A stretch of DNA of 48,715 nt from Cladosporium sp. IMV 00045. Lineage: Eukaryota; Ascomycota; Dothideomycetes; Cladosporiales; Cladosporiaceae. Positions 1 through 9,592 of this stretch are shown here, piece by piece. A program made the position numbers and the translations under genes. The stretch's first letter is position 1. Each line of letters starts with the position of its first letter. The notes beneath the pieces were generated by a model. The model did not search any database. It had not been told where the DNA came from and worked only from the letters and a program-made list of their open reading frames with translations. The stretch spans positions 1-48,715 of the forward strand of contig MSJI02000602.1 of NCBI GenBank assembly GCA_001931905.2, written 5' to 3'.

Positions 1-13
1 GGCGGAGAACCGC

Positions 14-1870
14 ATGGCTAAAATGTTGTTATCAAACCTGTCTTCAGGACCTCTCGAGGTTTCCTCCCCCAGAGGGATTCGACCCTCGCCGACTAACATG
101 CCGGAGTCCTCGTCGTCATCCACACCACCCGCCGTCAAGAGGGCTTGCGACGCCTGCCACCGGAGGAAGGTCAAGTGCATTGGCGATGGATCGCGGCCGT
201 GCAAGAACTGTACCTCTGCCGGCCTCACTTGTACCTACAATGCCATTCCCCAGAAGAAGGGTCCCAAAGGCAGTCGAGCTAAGGTCATTTCGGAACTCCG
301 GGAAAACCAACGCCAGTCGCAACTCGCCGCCGCCCAGCAGCATGGCTTCGACGAAGGACCTCACTCCCCGGCCTACCTCAAGAAGGCCGGCTTGCTATCC
401 ATGGAGATGATCACATCATGCGTCGACTTCTTCTTCGCCAACATATACCCGACGCAACCAATCCTTCACCGAGCGAAGGTCGGCGAAACCATAGGCCAAA
501 TGGAGACGAGCGTCGAGGCTTACTGTCTTGTCGTCTCACTATGCGCATACATGATGATCCAGCCGAACATGAACCTTCCCGCTGGATCCTTTCGCGATCT
601 GGAAGTTCAGCCTCAACCCAGTCTCGAGCTTGGCCAGCGATTACTCCAGGAGGCGATCAGGGTGCGAAAGGGATATGACTACGTCGAAACGCCGACGGTC
701 TGGACGGTCATCACTTCGTTCTTCCTGTTCGGCAGCTATTTCTGCCTCGACAAGCACAACACTGCATGGTTCCACTTGCGAGAAGCCACGACTCTAGCGC
801 AGATCATGGGCATGCACGAAGAATCACACTATCAACTGGAACCGGACGTCATCGAGAACTCCAGGAAACGTCGTCTGTATTGGCTGCTCTTCGTGACGGA
901 GCGTGCGTATGCGCTTCAGCAGCACCGTCCTCTGACGCTGCATGCCAGTATCAGCCCACCTAGACTGGACGAGGATCCGTCGGAGACAGTCGAGTTGAGC
1001 GGTTTCATTCATCTCGTCAATTTGTTCAGACCCTTTGATGACACATTCGTCGGTCTGTGGAATAAGGCCAAGACTGGTTGTACTACCGAGTGGCTTGCGA
1101 GACTCCAGCAACAACTCACCGAGGCATTACCTATCTACCTACAGAGCACAGAGAGCCAAGCTGTCGACCTAAGATGCTCACAACAATGGCTGCGAACTAT
1201 GGTCTGGCAGCTGTCCATCAGCCACGGATACCTCTCATCCGTCGCCAACGAGAACGCCATGAGCTTCCGATACCCTATTGAAATTTCGCGCGACCTGGTC
1301 GCAGCCACCAGCACTTTCTCGCAACAGGCCATGGAAGTCCACGGCATCGGGCTGATCGAAAAGCTCTTCGACGTCGCCTGCACCCTCACGGACGTCATGT
1401 CCTGCGTCCCGTACGAACAGCACACCTTCGAATACGGCCCGCGCGACTACCTCAACCAACTCATGACGCTGATCTCCAGCCTCCGCGGCGGCCAGCAGCG
1501 CTACATGCCCCTGCTCCTCTCGAAAGTCAACGAGGCCATGCCCCAAATGCCCACGCACGGCTACTCGATGAATATGGCCCCGCCCTCGCGCCTCGGCATG
1601 GAAGACCTCTACGACAGCGCCAGCCAAGGCCACGCCCACAGCAGCACCGCCAGCACGCCTTTCGGCAGCCCGCCCCTCAGCTCCGCCACCGCCAGCATGG
1701 TCGGTTTCCCCACCGACAACTCCTACCCGCCCGTCAGCCAGGGCGTCAATTACTCCGAACTCCCGCCCGCTGCTTCCGCGCCTATGCCCATGTATCAGCA
1801 CGAGCCTGCGTCTGCTCTGAGGGGTTATCCGACTTCGAACCCGATGCAGAAATACGAAGGGCAGGGCTGA
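14..1870 (+). CDS. Zn2Cys6 fungal-specific transcription factor
   Basis: A 618-residue single-exon protein, probably a nuclear DNA-binding regulator. The N terminus has a complete Zn2Cys6 cluster with cysteines at 45, 48, 55, 63, 66 and 73, spaced CX2CX6CX7CX2CX6C, followed by a basic linker (QKKGPKGSRAK) typical of this class. Residues about 130-500 form a helical region matching the fungal_trans regulatory domain, including an RRLYWLLFVTERAYAL-type segment near 285-305. The last 110 residues are Pro/Ser/Ala-rich and probably disordered, as in an activation tail. No stop lies between position 2 and the ATG at 14, so the real start could be left of the window; the ATG at 98 is another candidate. 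Target genes cannot be told from sequence. The family call is firm; the specific role is unknown. Confidence 0.9.
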   Translation: MAKMLLSNLSSGPLEVSSPRGIRPSPTNMPESSSSSTPPAVKRACDACHRRKVKCIGDGSRPCKNCTSAGLTCTYNAIPQKKGPKGSRAKVISELRENQRQSQLAAAQQHGFDEGPHSPAYLKKAGLLSMEMITSCVDFFFANIYPTQPILHRAKVGETIGQMETSVEAYCLVVSLCAYMMIQPNMNLPAGSFRDLEVQPQPSLELGQRLLQEAIRVRKGYDYVETPTVWTVITSFFLFGSYFCLDKHNTAWFHLREATTLAQIMGMHEESHYQLEPDVIENSRKRRLYWLLFVTERAYALQQHRPLTLHASISPPRLDEDPSETVELSGFIHLVNLFRPFDDTFVGLWNKAKTGCTTEWLARLQQQLTEALPIYLQSTESQAVDLRCSQQWLRTMVWQLSISHGYLSSVANENAMSFRYPIEISRDLVAATSTFSQQAMEVHGIGLIEKLFDVACTLTDVMSCVPYEQHTFEYGPRDYLNQLMTLISSLRGGQQRYMPLLLSKVNEAMPQMPTHGYSMNMAPPSRLGMEDLYDSASQGHAHSSTASTPFGSPPLSSATASMVGFPTDNSYPPVSQGVNYSELPPAASAPMPMYQHEPASALRGYPTSNPMQKYEGQG

Positions 1871-3122
1871 AAGGATTTTGGAGGAAGGTTGTATAACGAA
1901 GAGAGCTGAATCGGTGGGACGTTTACGTCTTCATCGAATGAACAACACACATGCTGTGGGCCGCGCTGTGGGGAATTCTCCAGGCCGGTCAAGTGCTACG
2001 ATGTCATGAAAAGCTACTGAGCGGGCAATGCTGCTGCTGCTGCTGCTGCCGCTACTTGCGCCTGCTGCATGGATAGGGCCAGGCTATCAGCGCCTGGACA
2101 TTTTTGTTTTTTCCTTGTTATTCTGCACGCATGAGAAGGACGCCGTAAGACCGACCAGCCGCCAGGCTCGGGTCCGGAATTGGGGAAGCATTGAGAGTGA
2201 AAGCATGGGGAATCCACGGCATGCATGCATGATGGCATGAAAGACTGCCGCGGGGGATTTTGCGTCCTGCATTTGAATTGGGGATTGAATAGGGGTCTTC
2301 AAACCTCGCGGTGACCCTACTATGCATATTATCAAGGCGCGTTCAACAGAATAGTTGGATTTCGCCCTGCTACTGCTGTTGTTATACCATTCGATGTACA
2401 TAGTGCAATAAAACTACGCTCAACGACAAATTTTTATCTTGCAATTGAAATGCCGTTCTCTTCCCTGCCGAATGTTCTCATGTGAGATTTGATCATCTTT
2501 CACTGACGATGGGTTTTCTTCGGCCCTTGATGCGGTTCTGGATATTACGGTTAAGAGAGTTGTGATGCTGTCTGGCTGCAAAATCGATTAAATTGGATTA
2601 AGATGGGCTCGTTAGGTTGTACTGGATTATCGAAGAAGGAGAAGATGAAGCACGCCGGCGCTCATTATTCTACGATTGGATAGAACCCTAAATTGCTTTG
2701 CTCTTTGAGTTATCGGAAATAGTAGTCAGCAGAAGATCGGTAAAAATAGCACCTTTATAATACTAGGTGTATGCAGGTTGTTCCAGTTCAGGCAAGTTCG
2801 TTCTTGAGGTGGTGAGGTTCTGGTTAAGCGAGGTTCTCTGCCTTGGCGGCTTGCTGACAGCATCGCCCAACGTCTCTCGGAGACGTCAATTTACGTTTAC
2901 GTTTGTTGATCCTCTGCGTCCTATACTCTGGACTTCAAAAAGTTTCCATAGATCTCCGCGTAATTGGACACAAGGGTTTTTCTTCCAATTCCCAAACCAG
3001 GAACAGAGAAGTCACGCCTGACGCGCCGTTCGTCGGATCATTCGGCCGTTTCCCTTGATCAAGACCAACGTGGACGGACGTCTTCATACTACAACTGATC
3101 ACCTCACATCACATCAGCGATA
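1871..3122. other. Intergenic region between TF and hydrolase
   Basis: About 1.25 kb with only short, unconvincing ORFs. The left part presumably carries the 3' UTR of the regulator and contains a TGC trinucleotide run. The part just before 3123 would be the hydrolase promoter and leader. No RNA gene or mobile element was recognised. Confidence 0.6.
2029..2049. repeat. (TGC)7 trinucleotide microsatellite
   Basis: Seven perfect TGC units, followed by an interrupted, related stretch. It lies about 160 bp after the stop of the upstream regulator and outside any supported coding frame, so it is probably in the 3' UTR or spacer. Confidence 0.9.
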
Positions 3123-4058
3123 ATGTCACAAGTCACGACCAAAGAAGGCTGGCTCGAACTGCCCGACGGCAACAAGCTGTACACCAAAACCACGCACCCC
3201 GCCACCGCCACCCCGATCAAAGCCCGCCTCGCCTTCGTCCACGGCTTCTCCGAGCACATCGGCTACTACGACCCCTTCTTCACCATCCTCGCCAGCAAAG
3301 GAATCGCCATCTACGCCTTCGACCAGCGCGGTTGGGGCCGCAGCGTGCTGGAAAAGCGCCACCGCGGCCTCACAGGCGCCACACCCCAGGTCCTGGACGA
3401 CATCACGCAGTTCATCAAGAGCATCCCGAGCAGCAACCCTTCGACTCCCCTCTTCCTCATGGGCCACAGCATGGGCGGCGCCGAAGTGCTCACGTACGCT
3501 GCCTCAGGCCCGCGCGCCACGACGAGCACGATCCGCGGCTTTTTGGCAGAAGCGCCCTTCGTCGCGCTGCACCCCAAGAGCCGGCCGTGGAAATCCACCG
3601 TCATACTTGGCCGGCTGGCCGGCAGACTCCTGCCCAACTTCCAGATGGTCAACAAGCTCGACCTGAGCCTGCTGAGCCGCGATCCGGAGCACGGCAGGCG
3701 CGTGGGCGAGGACGAGCTGTGCCACGACACGGGCACGCTGGCGGGGCTGGCGGGCATGCTGGACCGGGCGGCGATGCTGGAGGATGGGAGGGTTGTTGTG
3801 AAGGAGGGCGCGGGCGAGGGGGGCAAGACGAGATTGTGGGTTGGTCACGGCACGGCGGATGGGATTTGCGATTTCGAGGCTACGCAGAGGATGTTTGCGC
3901 GTGTTGATGCGGAGGATAGGGAGTTGAGGGTCTACGAGGGCTGGTACCATCAATTGCACGCGGAGGTGGGCGAGGATAAAGTCAAGTATGCGGAGGACGT
4001 GGCGGCGTGGGTCTTGGAGAGGTGTAAGCCGTTGGAAGGGGAGAGGTCGAGGCTGTGA
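3123..4058 (+). CDS. Monoglyceride lipase-type alpha/beta hydrolase (serine aminopeptidase S33 fold)
   Basis: A 311-residue intronless hydrolase of the Hydrolase_4/S33 group that includes human MGLL and yeast Yju3, which release fatty acid from monoacylglycerol in lipid turnover. Visible motifs are the oxyanion-hole HG at 40-41 (VHGFSEH), the nucleophile elbow GHSMGG with Ser116, the acid in GTADGICD with Asp246, and the catalytic His276 in EGWYHQLH. The order and spacing follow MGLL, and the length is normal (about 300). No signal peptide or membrane helix is seen, so it is probably cytosolic or peripheral on lipid droplets. The ATG at 3123 fits the family N terminus. Base composition changes strongly along the gene, from C-rich to G-rich (see findings). 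Substrate preference is inferred from the family; a related lysophospholipase-like esterase is possible. Confidence 0.88.
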   Translation: MSQVTTKEGWLELPDGNKLYTKTTHPATATPIKARLAFVHGFSEHIGYYDPFFTILASKGIAIYAFDQRGWGRSVLEKRHRGLTGATPQVLDDITQFIKSIPSSNPSTPLFLMGHSMGGAEVLTYAASGPRATTSTIRGFLAEAPFVALHPKSRPWKSTVILGRLAGRLLPNFQMVNKLDLSLLSRDPEHGRRVGEDELCHDTGTLAGLAGMLDRAAMLEDGRVVVKEGAGEGGKTRLWVGHGTADGICDFEATQRMFARVDAEDRELRVYEGWYHQLHAEVGEDKVKYAEDVAAWVLERCKPLEGERSRL

Positions 4059-4462
4059 GCATTGGGTTCCGTCTAGTGCCGTTGCCTATGAGATCGATGG
4101 GTGCAGGTTGGTGAAGATATACGCATTATGATTAGTTCTCTAAGCCCCTAGTTCTGGTTCTACCGCATATTTCATCGTCTCCGCAGTTTGGTCGTACCCC
4201 ATCTACCGCGGCACGGTGCTTTTGCCTGCGTCCTAGATTGACCATCTTAGACACTGCCCGCTGGAGCGGTCATTGAATCCTCTCACTTCCCCAGACAGAT
4301 CCATGGGGTTAGATTCTTGTAGAGGCAGCCTTTTGCCCCAGCTGGTGAACGCTTCGCCCCAAGCGCTCCGTTCATGACACCAGTCAGGCAATCCAAACGT
4401 CCAAGCAGCGTAGTCCCGTCCGATAAAGCCCATCTTCAAAGTTTATCAGAATCAGAGATGCT
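4059..4462. other. Convergent intergenic region
   Basis: About 400 bp between two tail-to-tail genes, presumably holding both 3' UTRs. One 68-codon minus-strand ORF (4233-4439) has no recognisable features and was not called. Confidence 0.6.
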
Positions 4463-5116
4463 TTAGCCTTGCTCCTCTCGCTCCAGAAAACTCGGATCGA
4501 GCTCCACTTTCTTTTCGAATTTCGTCCACCAGTCCTGGAACGCCTTCAGAGGCACAGTCTCGCTGCCGAAAGAAGCCAGAAAATTGAAGGCATTGCCAAT
4601 GATCCTCTGCGCCAGCACTTTCGTCGTGACACGACCTCCAGTGGCTGAGCCTTGCCGTACGAGAGCCGTTTGCGGGGCGTTCGAAGGTCCTCTGAGAGAA
4701 GAAATCTGCGCTTCGACCTGAGCTGCGGGTTCGATGGAAACGCCGACAACGATATCCGCTCCGGCTGGCACGGCGTTGTTCGTGTTTGCGGACGGCTGTG
4801 CGGGATCGTCGGTCATGGCATCGCCGTCCAGTGCGTTCGGTCCAGATCCGGAAGGGTTGTCTTTCAAACCGCTGACTTTGAAAATGGCACTCTCCTTGCC
4901 AGAGCCGATTCCTCCCAGGAGCTTGAATTCTTGCGATGGTGGTATTTGGACGTAGACGGTTGCCGCGGTGCCTTCTGGTAGTTGTGTCCCCGGGAGGATG
5001 AATACCACGATGTGGCTGAATGATGGTACGGGTGGGATTCTGAAGGCGAATTGTGTTTCGGTGATAGCTGTGGGTGCGGCGTCCACGGGCCTGCCTGAGA
5101 TGATGAGACCAAACAT
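4463..5116 (-). CDS. OPI10: OPI10/Hikeshi family protein
   Basis: A 217-residue intronless protein. The N terminus MFGLIISGRPV followed by FAFRIPPVPSFSHIVVFIL is the Hikeshi/Opi10 signature, and SAIFKVSGLK at about 80-90 matches the conserved SAIFKISGLK block. The C-terminal helix with WWTKFEKKVELDPSFL corresponds to the family C-terminal domain. Human Hikeshi carries Hsp70 into the nucleus during heat stress by binding FG-nucleoporins; yeast Opi10 is linked to inositol/phospholipid regulation. The protein is slightly longer than usual (about 200) because of a polar Asn/Ala/Pro-rich insertion around 90-125. The ATG at 5116 is fixed by the conserved MFG start. It is transcribed divergently from the neighbouring Nudix gene. 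Confidence 0.92.
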   Translation of the reverse strand: MFGLIISGRPVDAAPTAITETQFAFRIPPVPSFSHIVVFILPGTQLPEGTAATVYVQIPPSQEFKLLGGIGSGKESAIFKVSGLKDNPSGSGPNALDGDAMTDDPAQPSANTNNAVPAGADIVVGVSIEPAAQVEAQISSLRGPSNAPQTALVRQGSATGGRVTTKVLAQRIIGNAFNFLASFGSETVPLKAFQDWWTKFEKKVELDPSFLEREEQG

Positions 5117-5404
5117 GACTTTTTTCCCTTTGATTTTCGTCCAAGAAATTAAGTTGCCGTCGATATGTCAGGGATTTATCGTGATATATACTGTCCCATG
5201 TCGTCGTAGTCACTTTTCGAAATCGCTTGCATCTTCTGCGGGGATCAACGTCGTACTCACCCCCACTTGGTGCGTGAGCCCTCTGACACAGAACCTGGAA
5301 GTCTGACTTGAAGTCAGCCGCAAGTAGGCTGGCAACATACGACAACACAAAGCACGAGACGACTGAGTTTTGCAGAGATCACAGTCCTTCGTCTGACCGC
5401 CAGC
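5117..5404. promoter_or_regulatory. Divergent promoter region, OPI10 / Nudix
   Basis: 288 bp separate two outward-reading start codons, so both promoters and leaders must lie here or overlap the neighbouring genes. I see no clear TATA box or known operator. The call rests on gene orientation alone. Confidence 0.6.
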
Positions 5405-6523
5405 ATGGATACCTTCAACCTGAACCGCGTCCGCGCACTCCTCCCCAAACAGCTACCGAGGATGCCCTCCTGGCCCGCAGCTCAAGACCAAGACACCGAC
5501 CCCGAATCAGCCAACGCAAACAATGGCGAGCCTTCAAGCGAAGCCATTACTTTGCCAGAGCCGAATCCAAGTGAGAGCGGACCTAAGAGCAACCTCGACC
5601 TGATCAGCGAATGTGACAACTTCCCTTACTACCACACCAACCCGAAGCTCTTCCTCGCCCACATCAACACCTACTACGCGCTGAAAGTGCCCCAATACCC
5701 CGATGCCGACCTAGGATGTCTTCTTCCCTCAGTCACAGAGGCTTTTCGCGGCTTGCCTGACTGGGAGGTTAACGATGACGAGCGCACACTCACTCTCACC
5801 ACCGGCTCGACCGAGGAGGAGAGGTCTAAGATCGTTGCAGCTACGGCTGAAGCCATGCGCGCAACGGACCACTTCAAGATCCTCAGAGGCTGGAGGAACG
5901 AGTTGTACCCGGTCTATGGACCCAACCGTGATCTTCTCTTCAGCATTGAACGGGCCGCGAGTGCGTTGTTCGGCATTGTGACTTATGGATGTCACATGAT
6001 GGCATACACGAGGAACGAGGGGGAATTGAAGCTGTGGGTGCCAAAGAGAGCTGCCACAAAGCAGACATACGGCGGCATGTTGGACAACACTGTTGCGGGA
6101 GGTATCGCGACTGGCGAGACTCCATTTGAATGCATAGTACGGGAAGCAGGAGAGGAGGCATCGTTGCCGGAAGACTTGGTACGAAAGGACGCAAGAGCGA
6201 CGGGTACGGTGACATACTTCCACATCCGTGACCACCGCGCGGGTGGAGAAACTAGGCTGCTCCAGCCAGAGGTGCAGTACATCTATGATCTGGAGCTGCC
6301 GGAGGACGTGGAACCGAAGCCGAGTGACGACGAAGTCGAATCCTTCGAACTAATGAGCATCGACGAGACGAAAGCGGCGTTGCGCGACGGCGTTTTCAAG
6401 CCCAACTGCGCGGCTGTGATGCTTGATTTCTTCGTCCGTCACGGCATCCTCACATCTGAAGACGAAGGGTACGTGGAGGTCGTCGCCAGACTGCACCGGA
6501 GGCTGGAGTTCCCTACTCTCTAA
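5405..6523 (+). CDS. Nudix hydrolase with DUF4743 N-terminal domain (YJR142W / Tnr3-N type)
   Basis: A 372-residue intronless protein. Residues about 62-195 match DUF4743, which precedes the Nudix fold in thiamine-pyrophosphokinase-related proteins. The Nudix box is at 232-254 and reads GX5EX7REAGEEASL, with the metal-binding REXXEE core (Arg246, Glu247, Glu250, Glu251) intact; the usual late Gly is Ser, as is common in this subfamily. Characterised relatives, yeast YJR142W and the N-terminal half of S. pombe Tnr3, dephosphorylate oxidised (damaged) thiamine diphosphates, so a metabolite-repair role in the cytosol is likely. No thiamine pyrophosphokinase domain follows, so this is the stand-alone form. 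The N-terminal 60 residues are polar and variable. Confidence 0.9.
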   Translation: MDTFNLNRVRALLPKQLPRMPSWPAAQDQDTDPESANANNGEPSSEAITLPEPNPSESGPKSNLDLISECDNFPYYHTNPKLFLAHINTYYALKVPQYPDADLGCLLPSVTEAFRGLPDWEVNDDERTLTLTTGSTEEERSKIVAATAEAMRATDHFKILRGWRNELYPVYGPNRDLLFSIERAASALFGIVTYGCHMMAYTRNEGELKLWVPKRAATKQTYGGMLDNTVAGGIATGETPFECIVREAGEEASLPEDLVRKDARATGTVTYFHIRDHRAGGETRLLQPEVQYIYDLELPEDVEPKPSDDEVESFELMSIDETKAALRDGVFKPNCAAVMLDFFVRHGILTSEDEGYVEVVARLHRRLEFPTL

Positions 6524-6718
6524 GAAAAAGAACAAGTATCTCGAGTTTGTAGCTTTTTTGTGTAGTCATGATACCCGGTCCAGGCATTTTTCCAAAAAGT
6601 AAGCGTCTTTCAGCTCTTTTCCCACCAACGCCGCGCTAAATTGAATTTTCGTTTTCCCTTCCTCTCTAGCCCTTCCGGCAAGTTTTGTGACTGAAGTTTA
6701 CTAGATGCCCAACAATTC

Positions 6719-7203
6719 CTACTTCTTGAGCAGCATGTAAACGTTGTCAATGCGCAGCGGCGAGAGCTTCTTGTGCGGTCCGTCCAGGCACATGAGGAGT
6801 CCGCCGAAGGAGACATAGCATTTGCTAGGATTTCCGTCAGTTTCCTGAGATATGGCGACGATATGTCTGAAGAGCAAACTTACATGCTCCTGCCCTCCTC
6901 GCCCTCCTCAAAGCGGTAGACCTTGCCGTAGCAGACGTAGTCGTACATGTCCGCGAGGGTCGATTCGCCCTTCTTCTCTCTCCAGCCGCGCTCGTCCTTG
7001 GTTCCGTCGAGATTCAATGTCGTCGCGAGGACCATGGTCACCGTCTCGCCGCTCGCGATGGGGTAGAGCTCGTGGTTCACGTCCAGGGTGAGCGCGGTCG
7101 AGGCATCGTGCGTAGCGCCCAGGACACGGGTGACGCGGTCGTACTTGTCGGCGATGGTGGAGGTGACGTTGAAGGACTCCTCGTACAGCGTTGCGTCGGA
7201 CAT
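6719..7203 (-). CDS. RPB8: RPB8 (RPABC3), shared subunit of RNA polymerases I, II and III
   Basis: Two exons, 7203-6884 and 6824-6719, give 141 residues. The 59-bp intron (6825-6883) has GTAAGT and TAG ends. The protein starts MSDATLYEESFNV and contains LTLDVNHELYPI, TLADMYDYVCYGKVYRFEE and, after the splice, CYVSFGGLLMCLDG and VYMLLKK at the end. These are the conserved blocks of Rpb8, an OB-fold nuclear subunit common to all three polymerases, and the length is as expected (yeast 146). An upstream in-frame extension to 7278 exists, but the family start fits the ATG at 7203. The exon junction falls inside a conserved block and restores it exactly, which supports the model. It is divergent from MLH1. 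Confidence 0.95.
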
Positions 7204-7393
7204 GGTCGCGGTTCTCTGCGGGCGTAAGGGTATTGCGGAATGGGTTCGTAAACTGTCGACTCTCTTGATGTTGCGCAAAGCTGCCTGGCCTGCTACAAAA
7301 AGTCAAGATGCTGGGGCTTGATGGGGAATCTTAGCCGAGCTCTCCAAAGTTCGGACCAACTTCATCGTCACGGACGCGCCACTTCGCGTCGAC
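7204..7393. promoter_or_regulatory. Compact divergent promoter, RPB8 / MLH1
   Basis: Only 190 bp (up to 250 bp if MLH1 starts at 7454) separate the two start codons. The promoter functions of both genes must therefore overlap. No specific binding site is claimed. Confidence 0.6.
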
Positions 7394-9592
7394 ATGTCGT
7401 GTTCAATCCCAAAATTGATACGAATGGCGAGCATATATAATTTTACCGGCGATATGGAGACTGCGTCACAAAGTCCCAAAAGCTCTTCGCCACCGCGTGG
7501 CACTAAACGGAAGGCGGACGAGATAGACGGACCGCGACGAATTCGTGCTCTTCACCAGGACGTCGTGAACAAGATTGCTGCTGGAGAGATCATCGTTGCA
7601 CCCGTACATGCTCTCAAAGAACTCATCGAGAATGCTGTCGATGCAGGCTCCACCAGTCTCGAGATTCTCGTCAAAGACGGCGGACTAAAACTGCTTCAAA
7701 TATCCGACAATGGCTGCGGAATCAACAAAAATGACATGCCTATCCTATGTGAACGTTTCACTACGTCCAAACTCAAGGCGTTCGAAGACCTGCAATCGAT
7801 CGGGACATATGGCTTCCGAGGTGAAGCGCTTGCCAGTATATCACACATTGCACACCTGAACATCACGACCAAAACTGCAGATTCTAGCTGTGCGTGGAGG
7901 GCATACTACGCAGCTGGAAAACTTGCGCCGCCCAAGCCCGGTCAAAGTGCGGATCCCAAAGCATGCGCTGGAAGACAGGGCACCCAAATTCAAGTCGAAG
8001 ATCTGTTCTACAACGTTCCAACCCGTCGACGAGCATTCAGATCTGCCAGTGAAGAGTATGCGAAGATCGCAGAGCAGGTCGGCAAGTATGCTGTGCATTG
8101 TCAGGGCGTGGCGTTCACTTGCAAGAAACAAGGCGAATCAGGCGCTGGTATTGCGGTCCCTATGGCCGCTAGCACGAAGGACAGGATCCGAATCATCCAC
8201 AACAGCACAATAGCAAATGAGCTGATGGAGTTTGACCTAGAAAATGGCCCGTATGGCTTCAAAGCAAAAGGCTTTGCAAGCAATGCGAACTACAGCGGCA
8301 AAAGGACGACACTGCTGCTCTTCATCAATCATCGGTCTGTTGAGTCAACCATCATCAAAAAAGCTGTGGAGCAAACCTATTCCGCATTCCTGCCCAAAGG
8401 AGGCAAACCGTTTCTGTACTTGAGTCTAGAGATTGATCCCGCCAGAGTTGATGTCAACGTCCACCCCACCAAGCGCGAGGTGAACTTCTTGAACGAGGAA
8501 GAAATCATCGAGATGGTATGCGATGAAATCAGATCCAAACTCGGAACGGTGGATACAAGCCGCACCTTCATGACACAGAGCCTTCTCAGTGGAGGAAAAA
8601 CACCAAGTATCAGCAAGACGGTCTCTATCCCTGAAGATGACATGGCAACACCTACGGGTTCGAAGCGACCGTCTGCCTTTCGCCCATCCGCTCAAAAGCC
8701 GTACGAAAACAACCTGGTCAGAACAGACGCAAAGAGCAGAAAGATCACGACCATGCTACAACGACTTTCGTCACCTTCTCGCGAAGCGGGCTCTGACGGC
8801 ATTGAGTATGAGTACACCGACAAAGAAACAACAATCTGCCGGCTTTCGACCATTAAAGACCTGCGAGCGTCGGTGCGCGAATCGATGCACAACGAGCTTA
8901 CGGATGTGTTCTCCAATCACACGTTCGTTGGCATTGTGGATGATCTCAAGCGAATCGCCGCCATACAGGGTGGCGTGAAGCTTTTCCTCGTTGACTACGG
9001 CATGGTCTCTGCCGAGTACTTTTACCAGCTCGGTCTCACCGACTTTAGCAATTTTGGTGCAATTCGGTTCAATCCCCCCTTGAATCTCCACGAGTTACTC
9101 CAGATCGGCGTTGAGCAACTGAAAGGGCAGGATGCGGACATGGTTGAGTCGGACTGGGAAGAAGTGGTGCCTGCAGTGGCCGAACAATTGGTGTCCCGGC
9201 GTGACATGCTGGCCGAATATTTCACTCTGGAGATATCAGAAGAGGGCGAGCTTCTCAGTATCCCGCTACTAATCAAAGGATACATGCCGTCCATGGCAAA
9301 GCTGCCCAACTTCCTCTTGCGGCTGGGCCCTCACGTGGACTGGCAGAACGAGAGGGGTTGCTTTGAGAGCTTCTTGCGCGAGCTTGCGAATTTCTACGTC
9401 CCGGAATCGTTTACTACTACCGCCGACGAGCAAAGTACCGCCGTGGCTAGGCGAGACGAGATTCACCGTGCTATCGAAAACGTTCTATTTCCTGCTTTCA
9501 AGGCGAGACTGTTGGCGACGAAAGACTTGCTCAACGGCACGGTCGAGGTCGCGAATTTGAAGGGTCTCTACAGGGTTTTCGAAAGATGCTGA
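7394..9592 (+). CDS. MLH1: DNA mismatch repair protein MLH1 (MutL homologue)
   Basis: An intronless 732-residue protein. MutL forms the endonuclease-containing MutLalpha with Pms1 and acts after MutS recognition in nuclear mismatch repair and in meiosis. The GHKL ATPase motifs are complete: VNKIAAGEI at 58-66, ELIENAVDAG with the Mg-binding Asn80, DNGCGI at 105-110, TTSK at 123-126 and GFRGEAL at 140-146. Residues about 235-365 contain the transducer fold with DVNVHPTKREVNF. After a variable linker the C-terminal dimerisation domain follows, ending in the hallmark FERC, so the gene is full length. Methionines 1, 11 and 21 are all possible starts. The conserved region begins only at about residue 48, so 7424 or 7454 are also plausible; 7394 is the longest. 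Confidence 0.96.
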   Translation: MSCSIPKLIRMASIYNFTGDMETASQSPKSSSPPRGTKRKADEIDGPRRIRALHQDVVNKIAAGEIIVAPVHALKELIENAVDAGSTSLEILVKDGGLKLLQISDNGCGINKNDMPILCERFTTSKLKAFEDLQSIGTYGFRGEALASISHIAHLNITTKTADSSCAWRAYYAAGKLAPPKPGQSADPKACAGRQGTQIQVEDLFYNVPTRRRAFRSASEEYAKIAEQVGKYAVHCQGVAFTCKKQGESGAGIAVPMAASTKDRIRIIHNSTIANELMEFDLENGPYGFKAKGFASNANYSGKRTTLLLFINHRSVESTIIKKAVEQTYSAFLPKGGKPFLYLSLEIDPARVDVNVHPTKREVNFLNEEEIIEMVCDEIRSKLGTVDTSRTFMTQSLLSGGKTPSISKTVSIPEDDMATPTGSKRPSAFRPSAQKPYENNLVRTDAKSRKITTMLQRLSSPSREAGSDGIEYEYTDKETTICRLSTIKDLRASVRESMHNELTDVFSNHTFVGIVDDLKRIAAIQGGVKLFLVDYGMVSAEYFYQLGLTDFSNFGAIRFNPPLNLHELLQIGVEQLKGQDADMVESDWEEVVPAVAEQLVSRRDMLAEYFTLEISEEGELLSIPLLIKGYMPSMAKLPNFLLRLGPHVDWQNERGCFESFLRELANFYVPESFTTTADEQSTAVARRDEIHRAIENVLFPAFKARLLATKDLLNGTVEVANLKGLYRVFERC

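Noticed and set aside
1235..1801. 188-codon minus-strand ORF inside the first transcription factor
   Set aside because: Low-complexity Gly/Ala/Arg translation typical of the antisense shadow of a GC3-rich gene.
7434..7440. TATATAA as the MLH1 TATA box
   Set aside because: It lies only 14 bp before one candidate ATG and downstream of two others, too close to act as a normal TATA box for this gene.
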